Shown here: piece after piece, positions 22,901 through 35,961 of the stretch | How the letters are laid out: every line of letters begins with the position of its first letter | Position numbering within the stretch: the stretch's first letter is position 1 | Notes under the pieces: generated by a model | What the model saw: the letters and a program-made list of their open reading frames with translations, nothing else | Databases searched by the model: none | What the model was told of the DNA's origin: nothing | Made by a program: the position numbers and the translations under genes | Assembly (NCBI GenBank): GCA_000310025.1 | Contig: FN649729.1 | Coordinates: 248,001-312,000, forward strand | Reading direction: 5' to 3' | Length of the DNA: 64,000 nucleotides | From: Ectocarpus siliculosus | Lineage: Eukaryota; Sar; Phaeophyceae; Ectocarpales; Ectocarpaceae

Positions 22901-25900
22901 GATGGGTTCGACCACCATCGGCGGCTTTCAAGAACACAAGAAAAAAAAGACAAGACAAAAGGCCAAAACTGAAAAACATGGGAATCCCCTACTGGAACAC
23001 CGCCCACGTAAACCTCATACCGTTACTACAACACCCACCACCATCTCTCCAACCATTACCGTCACAATAAAAGTATTCTCGAGTTGTCGAGATGCTGTAT
23101 ATACCTCCGTTCTTGTCGAGGATGACCCGGCAGGCCTTGAACGGGGCCTTGAACTGCCCTCCGTCCTCGTCACACTCGACACGCTTGATGCGAGCGCCTG
23201 CAGGTATGTGATACGGTAGATGCATGCACAACAATATGCACCTCATCAGCAACAAAGCGAAAAAAAAACACTGCAGCCATAAAAACATTTTCTTCGTCCT
23301 TCTGTTTATGGTGGGGGCCACTCGCCTTGTGCCCATTTCTCACGCAAGGGTCGCTTGGAGGCCGCTACCTTGGTACGGTACGTACGGTACACCGGAGAGG
23401 ATATTACCATATTACCATATTACTACATCTACCGCCGATACGCGCCAACTTTACTGCTGTATCGTCATGAATTCTACAGGAAAGTTTGCTTTACGCATGT
23501 AGGCAACCGCCAAAAGGGGAGCGTTGTCCTCTACTGAACGGAATGGCCAAGTTTCATGTCTAGGACACAATGGCGGGAAGCAGCGGCTACCATGCGCTTG
23601 CGAACAAATCCAACACGAAGGAGCGGAAATTGAAAGCGCAACAGCTAGGACATTGAATGGCACAATAGGTAATGGAGCCACCGACGTACATGCCTCAACC
23701 TCACACTCGACCTTGCAGGTACCAACAATTCCACACGCTTGAAGCCGTTCTCAAGGCACGGTACATGTAAAGCTTTTTAAATCGAGGAAGGACGACCACA
23801 CAACGGGCGGACGCACCTAGCCTGATGTCAAGCCCGTCTTCGAGCAGTGCTCCTTCCAGGCACCTGGCCGCATCAGGGTCCTCCCTGGGCAAAAGCTGAT
23901 CGGCGTACTCGAAGCAGGTCACCTGCGGCAGGCAGCAAAGACAACCAAATTTCACAACACCTAAAACATGAGCCGATAGCGGTGAGAAAACAAAATACAG
24001 TTCACCTCGGTCGCATTTTCACGTGAATGCAACCAGTTGAACCTACTGATTGTTAGGATTATAGAAAAGAGAAAACAAGCAAGCCTCCTGCCGCGTTGGG
24101 GAATTGAAGAGACACGTACACTTGGACATAATTTCGCCGGATAAACACCTTCTTAATAGAGCAATGTCAAGCCTTTTGGTTTGCAATGCTTGCAACCACG
24201 CCGTGCTACGGTTGTTGTCACCGGTGCCGCAACCGAAAGAAAGGCAAATTCCCGCCTGCGAAGGCGCTTGCGCTTGCAAAAAGAATCACACCAAGCACCA
24301 AGCCACATAGTCTACATTTTAAGACCACTGGCCTAGGTTTTGTTGGCACGACGGGGCCAGCGTGACCAAAAAGGCAATGACATCAGCAGCACATGAACGA
24401 AGCACGGTCATGACTCTGCCAACACGCCACCAGAGGGGGGACGGGGGGGCACCGCCAGCTGAAACCGCGAAAGAGCATGTTTTCCGTTCAGACGGCAACG
24501 GCTGATAATCCCGCGCACACACCTTGCAACCCAAGCGCTGCATGGCTTGGGACATCTCCAGGCCGATCGGCCCTGCCCCGATCACGCCCATCCTCGGTGG
24601 CAGCTCTTCCAGGTTCCAGAAGTTGGAGTTCGTAAGGTGAGGCGTGTCCTTCAGGCCGGGGACTGGGGGGACTGCCGCGGAAGCTCCCGTGGCCACCATG
24701 GCCTGCGCGTATCGTTGTGACAATTAAACGAACGTGCGCGAGGAAGATACGTTAGTCGAGGCCCCCAATCATCTGTTTGTTCCAGGCAGCGAGTCTCCAA
24801 TCGAAAAGTGTGTGGTAGCAAGACGACGGACATGAAGGAAGAGTCATGTCATCATACACTCGAGCAAATACTGCAACTCTAGGCCCACGTGCCCACGTGT
24901 CTACCCTTTACACGGGTTTGCGGCAGAGCGCGAGTGGCTCCTTTCGAGCACAAAACAAGTTTCACAATCTTCGTCAAACGAGATACCATACTGTCAGAGC
25001 TTCAAGCCTAGACTAACCCTGCTACGTGTATAATGATACGACGGACAGCATACCTTGTCGAACTTGAGTTTCTTTCCGGCAACCTCGATCGTGTCCGCCG
25101 ATGTAAACACTCCCCGTCCAAGGAAGATGTGCTTGACGAAGTCTCGGGAGTAGCGGGCAACGGAGTCGTGCTGCAGTCAACACAAAACAGCAGTGACGAA
25201 CCAAGGCAGCAAGACACAGCAGTGAAAAGGTTAATCTGATATACAAGAGAAGAGCAAATATTTGGACTCGAATTTGTCACAAAGAACATCGTCGAAAACA
25301 TGGGGTACAAGGACGGAAGGTACAGTTGACGAGAAGGCACTAGCACAGCACGTGCCATGTATATCCGCGCCCATGAAACGCCCACGGCGTTGTTATCGCA
25401 CATGCGAACACACGAAGATGAACAAGCTCATCTACTCGAAGGACAAAAGAAAGACTGCACTTCATCTAGTCAAAAGATGTCTACCGTGCGTGCATCTGCA
25501 AGATGTCACTGGCACGACGGGCAACAGACACTTGCGAAATATTAGAGAGCACGACGAAGAACAGACGTGGTGTTGTGAATCTGAGACCTTCTCACCTCCG
25601 AGATGTCGGAGCGTACCCGGCGCATCCTCTTCATAACCTTGCCAAAGTCCACTCCCACTTCACCCTTGATCTCCACCCCAAACTCGGCGGAGTGTTGCAC
25701 CTCATGCAGTCTAGTCGCGCACGCGATCAGCGCCTACACAACAGCGTGTTCAGTTCAAAAATGGTCAGATGTAGTTCTTTTAAGCTTGAAAATTGGAATA
25801 CCCTACAAGTGTATAGCGTGTGCAAACACGACTGGGAGGGGGGGGCACCGCTTCGACAGCTGCAAAAAACAAACACGGCAACCAGTATGGTCGTCAGGAG

Positions 25901-28900
25901 AGCGAAGAGAAGTTGTTCGAAGGTGCGGCCGTTATTGGTTTGGCACGAAAACCTATGGATTGACATGCATGCCTCAGAAAGTACGCAGCCAGTAACACCA
26001 CGATCCTACCTCTTCTCAAGGTCCAGGCCTTTCGGTCAATACTGCACACGAGATAGAAACATCCAATATGTCTCCCGTGTTCCTTCCTCGTGTCATGTCA
26101 AAAGGTACACATGGAATGGTTAACGGTACACATGTACCGCGGAGCCAGTCGGTTACCCAATAGGCTTCTTCGTGTGAGGCCCATCCTTCGTCTCTACTCT
26201 ATTTCGGCTCTACATTAGCCGGGCTGTTCTAGGGCGATGTGGCAAATACGTCGCTCCATATCAAATGTCTGTTTGCCGATTTCGTCTTTCCCGTGTGGCA
26301 TGAAGGGTAAAGCTTACCTTGGAAGGCACGCAGCCGACGTTGAGGCAGTCGCCGCCCATGGCGTGCTGCTCCACCAGGGCGCAAGTCTTGCCCAGCCCGT
26401 TCGCGATGATCACGCTCAGCAATCCCGCTGCACCTGAGCCAATCACCACCTTGGCCGTGTTCCGTCAACAACAGCACCACCACCACCACCACCACCACCA
26501 CCAGCACACCAGCAGCACCAGGAACAGCAGCATACCAGCGGAAGCACCAGCAAGGCAAGCACGTGGAAAACGTTTGTGAGAAACAAAGCCTAGCGGAGGG
26601 CACCGTAAAATGGGGTATGCACGGCAGCGCTCAGGGTGCCGGCCGCGCTCGAGTCGGGAGGAATTGTTATCGCTTTCCGCAAGCACAACGGCGACAGCAA
26701 CAGCCAGAGCAAAAGGAAAATCGCTCAAGCAGCACAACGTAGAGTAACGCTTCGCTCAGCCTCAAAGCAGTCGGGGGCCCTCTTAAGCCCAGCATTCGGC
26801 CGACTGATGCTAAACGACAAAAATGAAGCTACAACACAGCAGTGAGCGTGTTTTCTCACCAGGTCATACTTCTCGAGCGGCTCTGGGTTGACGTAGTCAG
26901 TAGGGCCGACGTTGCTCACGAGCTTGACGTTGTAGTCGTCCTTGGGGAGGAACTCCGCCTGCGGGGCGGCGGGAACCGGGTCCTTCGAGCCGGGCCTGAT
27001 GTTGATGGCAGGGGTCATGTCCTTGGTGCCCGTGAGGGGACCAAGGAGATCCGCGCTGTTGTTGTCGTTGTGGTTGTTGTCGTCGTCGTTATCGGTCACG
27101 AGAGGGTGCGACGGGAACACATTATGGGGCCATTCGAGGAGTGAAGGAGCAAGGGTCAGGTTGGGCGAGATGCGAGATGGCACTTCGGTCTTGTCCGAAA
27201 GTCAATCGCACAATCCACCGATATTTGTGTTTGAGGCGACCGACAGCTGCGGGGACGGAAACGGTGGCACGAGCTCGACAGAAGAGACATCGCCATCTCT
27301 GGGGTGGCGGGGTGGCCGCATTGACGGCATGTGTTACAGTATGCCCTTGTGTGCTCGCAACTAGAAGGCCGAGGAGGCCTCCAGAATCCAGGAGCAACGA
27401 GAGCAAGCGATTTGGATACGGCTTGCTCCGAGCGACGTGCTTGCCTTTCTCGTACGGAACAACACGAGAATTTCACCTCTAGCTGCAGACAACTCAAATG
27501 TTGTCCGAGAAAAGGACACCAAGCATATCACCGTGTGACCACTACAATAGGCGACTACGAATGGATATGTACCCGCCGGACGCCGAATGCTGTAACGGGT
27601 GAAAGTGCCGGTACCACCGCTGTGATGTTTTTCTTCTTTATCGCAACTATCGGTGCCATCGTACCGCCGTGGTTCCCGCAAAAAGGCAAAATATGCATAG
27701 CACCAACGTAAGGCCGCTGCGTACTGTATTGTTGCCAGGATCGCACCTATCGGAGTTATTGCACCTTGGGTGCCTGGGACAATGATGTACATTGTGTAGT
27801 TCGGCATCGAGGTGGTGAAGGTTTAGTTAGAGCCTCTCGGGATTATGGCACCGGGGTGCCCGACGAAACATCGAGAGATGAGTCTTTCCAAAACGATCGT
27901 ACCGCGCAACCATCACACGGCTTGGTGGGTCAACCGTTATCACGAAACGTGCAAATTGGCGCCGAACATAGAAGAGACGAAGAATGCATATTGGTACCGT
28001 GGTGCCTCGCACGCACGGCAGAATTACACTAATTTTCAGGCGTGAGGACGTGAAGATGCCAGGGGGAACAAGAGCTACCCGAGCATGAAGCAGGTACTCA
28101 TGCTCGGCCCTACGCCCAGCCCAGCCTTTGAGCACCGCCCACGAAACGGAAATCGAACGGGTCCTTCCCCTGCGTCCTTGGGCACTGACTTCGCGGTATA
28201 CCGCCGTACTGCTGTTGGTTGCATGAGACGCCACACACACTCGCTCGATTGCTCTCCAGCATTCGATTATAGGAAATAGTGATGGTAATGGTGGTGGTGA
28301 TGATGATGGTGATGGTGATGGTGCCGCGAGTGTTGGCGTTGGAGCCATCTCGAGTCGTCGAGGGCTTTCCGGACACGCATGATTTGATTCTGGTGCATGT
28401 CCTCTGCGTTGCCCGCGGCAGTAATGGAGATTTGCAGGAGATATGACAATCCGGTCCAGAGGAGGTGGTATCTTACGCACCTATCTACGGCACAAAAAAG
28501 CATTGAGTGTGCATAATTGTCCATACTGATGTACAGCAGTAGCCTGGGTCACAAATCCGAAACAACAACAACGATGGGTTCCTCCCTCGCTCGTGTCTGG
28601 TACATGCAGTGCAACACATTGTCCTTGGGGCTTCCCAAAACCAATCCACCAAACTAATCAGGACCGGTACAACAGTGAAACACACCGTGAAGAGGCACAA
28701 GGCGCAGGGCGTGACATTGTGTCTCTACATTGCTGCACATAAAAAAGAGAGACAGCGAGGTAGACCTGCTGATATGTGCGGCAATTGCTCGAGACAGGTT
28801 GTTCCGGAGAAATGCAGTGACTCAGTACATGACAAGGGAACTGCCAGCACCAAAGTTCAACAGAGCCACATCTTCAAGTAAGTAGAACAGAGCACCCTGA

Positions 28901-29130
28901 GAAGACAGAGAGTACCACACCAAACACCACACGACTCACATGGTCTTCGTTCCCGCCTTGAGCTCGGCGATGATCTCGAGCGCCTGGGCATCTACACTAC
29001 CTTCGCTTTGCGGCGGAGCCATTGGATGCTTTGAGGTGCGACGAGAAGGGGCTGCAATACCGGAGGGCGGAGCGAGGAACGATTGAGTGATGGGCAGCGA
29101 GAGCAGCACAATCAGGATGAACGAGAGCAT
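19928..29130 (-). CDS. class I pyridine nucleotide-disulfide oxidoreductase (mercuric reductase-like), plastid-type leader
   Basis: Thirteen exons join in phase to a 609-residue protein: 29130-28940, 27055-26860, 26449-26318, 25733-25596, 25170-25054, 24702-24523, 23922-23817, 23197-23105, 22423-22291, 21828-21753, 21463-21308, 20559-20401 and 20080-19928. After a hydrophobic leader ending ITQS|FLAPP come the FAD motif VVIGSGAAG (about residue 130), the redox-active pair GGDCLNVGCVPSK (Cys about 164 and 169), the NAD(P) motif VIGAGPIGLE (about 300), the ATGRVPN and YACGDC motifs, and a dimerisation domain with HPYPTAAE. This is a flavoprotein that moves electrons from NAD(P)H to a disulfide-type or metal substrate. 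It lacks the C-terminal Cys pair of true mercuric reductase (it ends IIMAEQS) and the HAHPT of dihydrolipoamide dehydrogenase, so the substrate is unknown. An extra segment of about 65 residues between leader and FAD domain is unexplained. Ser-Phe after the leader fits heterokont plastid import. Confidence 0.92.
26470..26510. repeat. CAC microsatellite in an intron
   Basis: About ten CAC units sit just upstream (in gene direction) of the exon carrying the FAD motif. Confidence 0.85.
28279..28323. repeat. GGT/GAT microsatellite in the first intron of the oxidoreductase
   Basis: Alternating GGTGAT and GATGGT units lie in the long first intron (27056-28939). Confidence 0.8.
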
Positions 29131-31482
29131 ATGGTGTGGTGGTTTGAGATCCGTGCACGGACTTCGGGTCGGCGTGATGATGACTTCCCGCGCCGAAAAA
29201 TATGCGGGACAATACGGCACGGGGTCGTCGTAGATCGGCCGGTCCCCGAATGTTGTAGATCTGAGCAATCGAAGATCAGCACTAGCATGGTAGAGCATAC
29301 CAGCATACACGCATAGGCACATGCCTTACGCGGCAAGGGGGCGCGTGGGGGAGAAAGAGCGCGTGAGGTAGATCAGCCACCCTGCAGCCATAGGGGTACA
29401 AGATGCCGTGATGTCTCTCGTACTCAGCTGCATGTATCTATTGTAGAGATGTAGAGCTGTTTCCATGGAGCCCCGAAACGGCGTGAGATCTGGACGTATT
29501 TCAGGAGTTCCACATCATCAACCAACCCAGAGAGCCTTCTTGCCCCACACGAAATACCCATTGGCACTCATGGCGTGCAAAGCGTGTCTCCTAGGATTTT
29601 GGCAAGGCACAGGTTCGGTAGGCACTATCCTGTTTTAGAACGCTGCCGTAGCGAGAGAGCTGATGTAGAGGAATGGTACACATGACGTAAGATATCACAC
29701 CTCTTGGACGAATTTCGAGGCTCGATGATTGATTACTCCACGGCGAAGAGCATGTACAAATCAAACGATTTGTTGTCGGAAAGCTCTCGACGAAGTGGCT
29801 CCAATAAACACCACCATTTTCGGTTCCGCTTCTCTTTCTGCCTCGGGGAGTCTTCTGCTGTTCTGATGTGATCGAGCTCCAGGGAATGAGTGATATCTCG
29901 TGTCACGAACAAAACACGTTCTTCATTGACGCCTCCAGTCGAACCTCTCAAGGTGTCAGCACCCACTGAAAAACACGCCCTGTGACCATCCATCTCCACT
30001 GGGAGGTCCTTCCTCGGCGCTGTTGTATCTGCATGGCCTACACTTGACCAATCAAGCAACCAGATACGTACATACACTTCAAAGCTGCTACATACAGCAC
30101 AAGCCGACAATAAAACTGCAGATAGATAGACCTACTGTACTTCACGCGCAGGACTATTTAGCTTGGAATAATGCCAACTGCGCATGCAACGTATACACCG
30201 GAGATGGAGTACTTGGGTTGGTGCGAGTATTCGTCTCAACAGGAAACATTTTGAAATTAAGCACAGGGCGGGGAAGCGAGAAGCGAGTAGGGACCAGTCC
30301 GCCTACACGCGTGCGTGCGGCATGCCCACACCGGCTAATGCGTGGTGTTGGCTCCGACATCATTCGCCAATGGATGACCAAACACGTGCCTGAGAAGAAG
30401 AAGGTAGGAGTAGGTGTATCTGCAATGGTGGGAGAATCAGGGCTTGCGCCTGTTGTTCGTGTTTGACTCTTGCCCGAAGGTAGATCTACTATATCCGCCA
30501 AAAATTAAGTGGGTACCTTGTTTTGTGCAGTTTACGAGCGCACTCCATGTTCATGGATTGTGCGTGTCCGGTTGGCCAGGACAAGGACTCATCCACACAA
30601 AAAACAGCAGTCGTCAACACAATACTCCCTCACGGCAAGAAGGAAAGGGTTTACCAGCAGTTGCTGTAAGGGAAGCGGAGGAAGTCGACAGAGAATTCCA
30701 GCGCCTCCTGGTCAAATAGGCAGAACAGGGCATCCGCCCGACCATGCATTCCTCTAGAACCGGCCTTAGAAATCCTCCCCTGAACACAAATTGCACCGAT
30801 GACGGTCAAAATATAAGGAAAAGCAAGGCCCAGATTGTATTATATTATAGATTGAACCAATTGGGAAAACGACGAGCGCTTCTAAAGCCGCCATGATCTT
30901 CCTCCCGTGATGGTCTCCCACACCCTGGCACGTTTTTTGGTGCTGGACTCGATAGCGACGAAAGAGTAGGTCCATATGTGATGAACGGAAAACATGACAG
31001 TGCATGCGGTCGACGTGAGGGCGATATCGAAAAAACGTACTAATGGCAAGCATCTTTGATTGATTTCTTGATCATCGTAGGAGAGGTTGCGAATCAGTTC
31101 CACCCCTCCGGGTCGTCAAGGCACACAACTAATCCACAACCCGGTCAACTGGTGCGTGAACGTCTCTCCACTGCTGTGCAACCCCCTCGGGATAGACCTC
31201 TCGGACGTGAACAAGTTATTGGAAAGAAAGTGGCCAGCAATACTGCGTGTTTAGAGCTACACCGGGCCAGTTGGCGCGTCGCAAAGCTAACAGAAAGTGA
31301 GCAAACCCCACGTGGTGTTTGCATCACTACCCTGCCTGTGGTCATACAGATAACCAGTCTCAAATGCTTGTATTCCGGATTATCTCCGCTTGTTGCCGAA
31401 GTCACCCATACGATACCGCAACACAATACTCTACACTACGTGTACAATACCAAAGAGCTCCAAGGGATTTCCATAGACACTT
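29131..31482. other. intergenic, no firm gene
   Basis: This is probably the promoter side of the oxidoreductase gene. A minus-strand frame at about 30004-29733 follows a possible acceptor (CCTCCCAG) and encodes a helical, charged stretch (VLFVTRDITHSLELDHIRT), but no partner exon was found. A second minus-strand frame at 31103-30882 is also unsupported. Confidence 0.35.
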
Positions 31483-32523
31483 TCAGCCTGTTGTTGCTTG
31501 GTCACCCCCTCCCCTACGTCGCAGCCCATCCGAATATCCCTGCCCTTCCGCCGCCACAGAATTCCCGCCATCATCATCGTTTCGAACTGTCTCGGCAGGA
31601 GGACATCCCCCAGCCGCCTCCTTCATCATGTCAGCGTACGAGGTTTTCGTTTCCTGGAACCGTTTCAGTCTGGCCTCTCTCGCTGTTCGCATGTCCTCTG
31701 AAACCTACCGCACACCGATGTTTGATGTGGGTGCAATCGACCGAGTGTACATGCGATTAGTGGATGGTGATGGCCAGATTGAAAATACAAACACACGATC
31801 GTACCTCTGGGCTAATGGGCTTTTGCGGCCGATTTTTTCTAAAAACAAGGACAGCCGCAACCCCACTTTCAGGTACTTGGGAAGATCTTGAAGAAGAGTT
31901 TTCACAAAACTGCAAACCTCGGTTGCCTGAGCCCTCCGATTGGTGGAGATCGGCGAAGGTGGGCGTCTGCCTTCGCAAGGTATTCACTGACCCTGATATG
32001 CTATAGCAGGGATACGCTTGAACAACCAGACGCACCAACAATTCTACATTTTCACCATCATTATCAAGAACGCCTCTCGCCTCTACAGTACAATCAGAGA
32101 GAGGGAGAGACGTATAAATTTTTCCTTGCCAGGAAGCGCCTCCCATCTCGTAAATGAAGAGAGATGCGTCTCAACTCAGAAATGAACAGGCATAACGCCG
32201 CATCTATCGCTCGCTGTTCACCTTGTAAACGATCTCGTGGACAACCTACGTCCTGCCAGACCTCTCACCTTCACGTCCTCCGACTGCGGCGGTGTTGGGG
32301 AGACGTGGAAAAAGGGAGAGTGATCTCTCTTCACGACCTTTCGGTATACCCAGATAGCGAAGATGATCGAGAGAACGATCAGGAAAAAGTTGGTCCGAAG
32401 CCTTCCCTCTGTGAGAGTGTCACTCTCACCGCCGCCGCCGAACCCCCAGCTTTCTGCCGCCGGTGGGTCTGGGTGCGCCCACGGTTTATCCTGCGCATGA
32501 GGTGCACCAACGCACATGATCAT
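31483..32523 (-). CDS. small single-pass membrane protein, 158 aa, two exons
   Basis: Exon 1 (32523-32269) starts with ATG and ends GTGAAG|GTGAGA in phase 0. Exon 2 (31704-31483) follows GCGGTAG in phase 0 and ends in TGA. Residues 1-42 are polar and Gly/Pro-rich. About residues 45-60 form one membrane helix (NFFLIVLSIIFAIWVY), followed by basic KVVKRD, which predicts the C-terminal part on the cytosolic side. The tail has a basic helix (MRTAREARLKRFQETKTSYA) and ends in Gly- and Arg-rich sequence. One clean transmembrane segment with flanking charges and a phase-matched intron argue for a real gene. I do not recognise the family. The plus-strand frames over the same bases are shadows. Confidence 0.55.
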
Positions 32524-32678
32524 GGCGCATCACTCGCAGCAGCGGTTGTGGCACTGGCAGATTGTTCCTAGACGCAAGAATGTAGAGTCGTTTGCAGCAG
32601 TAGTCATGCAGGAAATCTCTGACTATTTGTGATGCAGTCTTTAAACTGATGGAAGGAAAGAGAGTGGCCGTTGTGATA
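32524..32678. other. short upstream region of the membrane-protein gene
   Basis: Between the start codon at 32523 and the MITE at 32679 there are only about 150 bases, so any promoter of this minus-strand gene is either very short or includes MITE sequence. Confidence 0.4.
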
Positions 32679-33347
32679 CAGTTAGCGCCCGCATTTAAGA
32701 AAGGCCTATTTCAGGTCCAGCCTCGAAAACTTATTGTGGGCGATAAACTCAGCGTATGTCGTTCAATTTCTTTTGTCAAGTCTTATTTTTCCGTGCCGCC
32801 AAATCCTGCTGAATTTCGTAAATTGGCAATTTCTTATTTTCTCTGCTTGCTTACTACATTACGCAACGTTCAAAATAAGCAAATTACTTGCCCTCACGAG
32901 AGCTGGCGGAGAGCACCATCAAAACCGTACAGCAGACAGCATATCGTGGTTCGCGGCCTGTCTGGTGTGCTGTGCCAGAGCCGGAGCGCCAGAGAGCGCC
33001 AGAGCCGGCCGGGGGCCGGAGGGGGCGCCGCAAAACAAACACACTCCCCCCTCGTCGTACAAATAATAATGCATTATGGAAGGGGGGGGGTAGTGGGAGA
33101 CGGGGGAAAGAGCGAGAGACAGGAGGAGCTGTGGGGTGTTTCTTATTCGACACACTCCCCCGTAACCCCTCGTTTCTTATGTACAAGTAGCAGTAGTAGG
33201 GCAGCGGTCGCCGCTGTTTCTTATTGAGACACTTCTTATTGTGTGACCCAAACTGAGCTATGTTTCGTAACCCTATTTTCTTATTTTTCGTGTAAACGTG
33301 AGCCTCTATTTCTTAAAAAAATATTTCTTAATTGCGGGCGCTAACTG
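32679..33347. mobile_element. MITE with 14-17 bp perfect inverted ends and TA flanks
   Basis: The left end CAGTTAGCGCCCGCATTTAA is matched by the right end, whose reverse complement reads CAGTTAGCGCCCGCAATTAA. TA flanks both sides. TTCTTATT or close variants recur at least seven times inside, mostly toward the right end, as in elements with subterminal repeats bound by a transposase. No transposase is encoded. The near-identical ends suggest recent activity. The family is not assigned; the TA target fits Tc1/mariner-like elements and some other superfamilies. Confidence 0.75.
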
Positions 33348-35961
33348 TATGCATAGACTAGTGACAAAGAGACGATAACTACTGCTGTACTGCTGAAGTC
33401 TAGGCGTTAACCGTACGAAATGCCGTCGAACAACATCAAAGGTAGATACAGAATCTTGGAAACGTTCTTCACAAGCGGAATTCCCAGCTCCCCAAGTTGA
33501 CGCGTAAGCACGTCAAGAAGACCTCAAGGGCAAGCATGTCGAGGAGATTACCAAACTTCGAGGCCCATGATGCTCTGCTCGAGAATGTACGGATCAGCTG
33601 GGACTGCTGTGTCTGCATACCTCCACCGTGCGATATACTGCTGCACGCTGTACCAAAATTGGCGATGAGTGATGAGTATATACATATACAGCATAATGGC
33701 AAAGCTTCTAGAAAGATGCTGCCACCACCAGCGCCAGCACAACCAACCGTAGAATGTCGCTGGGCGTGCACTGTGTGCTACAAAGCTCTTTCGACACCAT
33801 GGACTATATCTCGACAGCAGTAGTGCGCTGCTTCGCTTCGACAATGCCATGCCCTTACATCGTCGGTGACACCCATTGCTTCTCTCGCCCGCTTTGAGTA
33901 CGGCAGCGGGGCCGGGCCAGGGCCAGCCGTCCACTTGATATCCGGACCAGCCATAGCGCAAGACACGAGCAGTTAGCGCCTGGGGTGCTGAGTACTGAGG
34001 TGCTGGGGTGCACGCGGCACGTGCAGAGAGGAAATTTGAGAGGTTTTGGTTCGAGCGGCGTTTTTGTGTGGTTCGAAGCGGCGAAATATCACCCGAAGGC
34101 CCGAAGGAGGTGATCCCGAACCGGTACCAGCGCACCGCGACAGCGCTGTAGCGTGCAGCAGCCAACAACAGCAGTACCCGAAGAGCCGGACGCTGGATGT
34201 TATTCGGTCCACAGTACTTTGATCCTTTCATCTCAACCCGAGAGCTTGCTGTACAGCACCACGGACGGTGCACGACAGCCCGTCATTTTTTTACTCGCCA
34301 ACACAAAGAATTCATTGCTAATCTGTCTCAGACTCTTTTCTATGATAGAGATGGATTCGTTGTGTCATGAAAAATAAAAAAGAAACTCCCAAGCATTTTT
34401 ACGAGCACTAGTCTAAAGTCGGACACCGGATGATGTGGTTGAAAAACTAGGCACGCCGTGATATCCCGAATACAGAAAGAGCAGGAGCCACCTGCTTTTC
34501 CCACTCCGGGAGGACTCGTGCGCCGGAAAGCTACACCAACTGTCTGTCTCGGGGTTTCAGCGGGGGATGAAACAACAGCGGTTCTAACTGACTTCAGGGC
34601 TGTTCAATTGTGGGTGGATTCGGATTACGCTATTTAACAGAGACGCCAACGGGGGGTCTGTTTCGGGAAGTATTGTGGTGTGTGCATGCCTTGACCCAAT
34701 TATTGATTAGGTCGTCGACTGCACGTGAACTCATTGTAAAAAATTGCATTGATGACACGCAGTCCCTTGTATCATCTACCAAAAGCTGAAACACAACCAA
34801 GAGCACCAACCACAACACGAAGAAATTCATGCTATATATCTACGTGCGGAGAATGAAAGTCTTCGAGACCCATGCACCATCCGTCATTTGATGCGCAGCC
34901 AGTGAGGCGTACCTGAAGCGAATTGAATCCCTTTCAGAGCCAGCGAAACTTCCGGCATTGCGCATGGCATATATATGGATCTGACCAAATTCGCGCCAAC
35001 GGTGGGCACGCATGCACACTTAAACCTAACCGAAAATCTGCAGAAATAGAAGAGGCCGAACAAGAAAATACTGTATTGTAAAGGCAAACTGCAAATGTTC
35101 AATCCCGTCATCCTCTGCGTAGCAAGGAAGACAAATCAACACTGACCACCGACGGACGACGACAACACTAACAGTAACTAGCTGACAACGAAACCGAACA
35201 ACTGAAAACCTAACTTCGCAAATATTAAATCGTTCTGCGAACTTCTAATACATCGAGGCGGGGCAGTTCCGACCCACGCGCGATACACAAAAAACGGCGT
35301 TCCCTGCTAGCGTAACAAGCAACGTCGCAGTCTAATCAAGTGTACCAGTACTATCGTAGAATATGGTTGGGACGATCGGCCGCCAAAACTGCGTCCTGCC
35401 TGTGGTGAACGTCGCGCTGCTGTGTCTTCAGTGGAATTCCTTCTCGTGTGTCCTGGTCAAACAACAAACGACCGGCGGGATAATGTTGGGGGTGAGGGGC
35501 GAAAATGACAGCTTGGGATGCACGAGCCGTAAACACTAAAAGCAACCCCTTGACTTGCGGGGTTTCGAATCAGCGCCAATTCCCTCTACAGTATCACACG
35601 CGTATCACACAGAACAGTCCACCATACCACGAAACATTCTTGAGCGTTCAGTGCCCCACCAGAAGTTGGACCGTACTTTGGAAGAACATGCTTCTCTTTC
35701 TTCTCGCTAGTTAACGATTCAAGCGAAATGTCTACGTACTACACGGGCACCGCTATATGTAGACAGCCTTGTATTGAGATACTTTCATGGTGCCTCTTAC
35801 AAATTCACCCCGACCAGTAGTTTCGCCTCCCTTCTGATACTTACGGCAGGCACCCCAAAATAAGAAACGATACAAGCACAAGTCGGACACATCAAAAATC
35901 AACCAAAACACGCCAACCAAACCACAGCAAGCAGCAGCAGCCACACCAACACCAACTGCCC
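33348..35961. other. intergenic, no gene recognised
   Basis: A 241-codon minus-strand frame (34273-33548) lies here but has random-looking composition (Trp-, Arg- and Cys-rich), no domain and no splice partner. The 3' untranslated region of the CPS gene should lie just left of 35962. Confidence 0.4.

Noticed and set aside
29733-30110. Minus-strand frame with a PAS-like stretch (VLFVTRDITHSLELDH)
   Set aside because: Only a few residues resemble the end of a PAS domain, and no second exon was found; kept only as a remark.
31056-31760. 234-codon plus-strand open frame
   Set aside because: It overlaps the second exon of the minus-strand membrane-protein gene and has no domain signal.
33548-34273. 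241-codon minus-strand open frame
   Set aside because: Composition is Trp-, Cys- and Arg-rich without any domain; no splice partner or homologue could be named. Chance length in GC-rich DNA is more likely.
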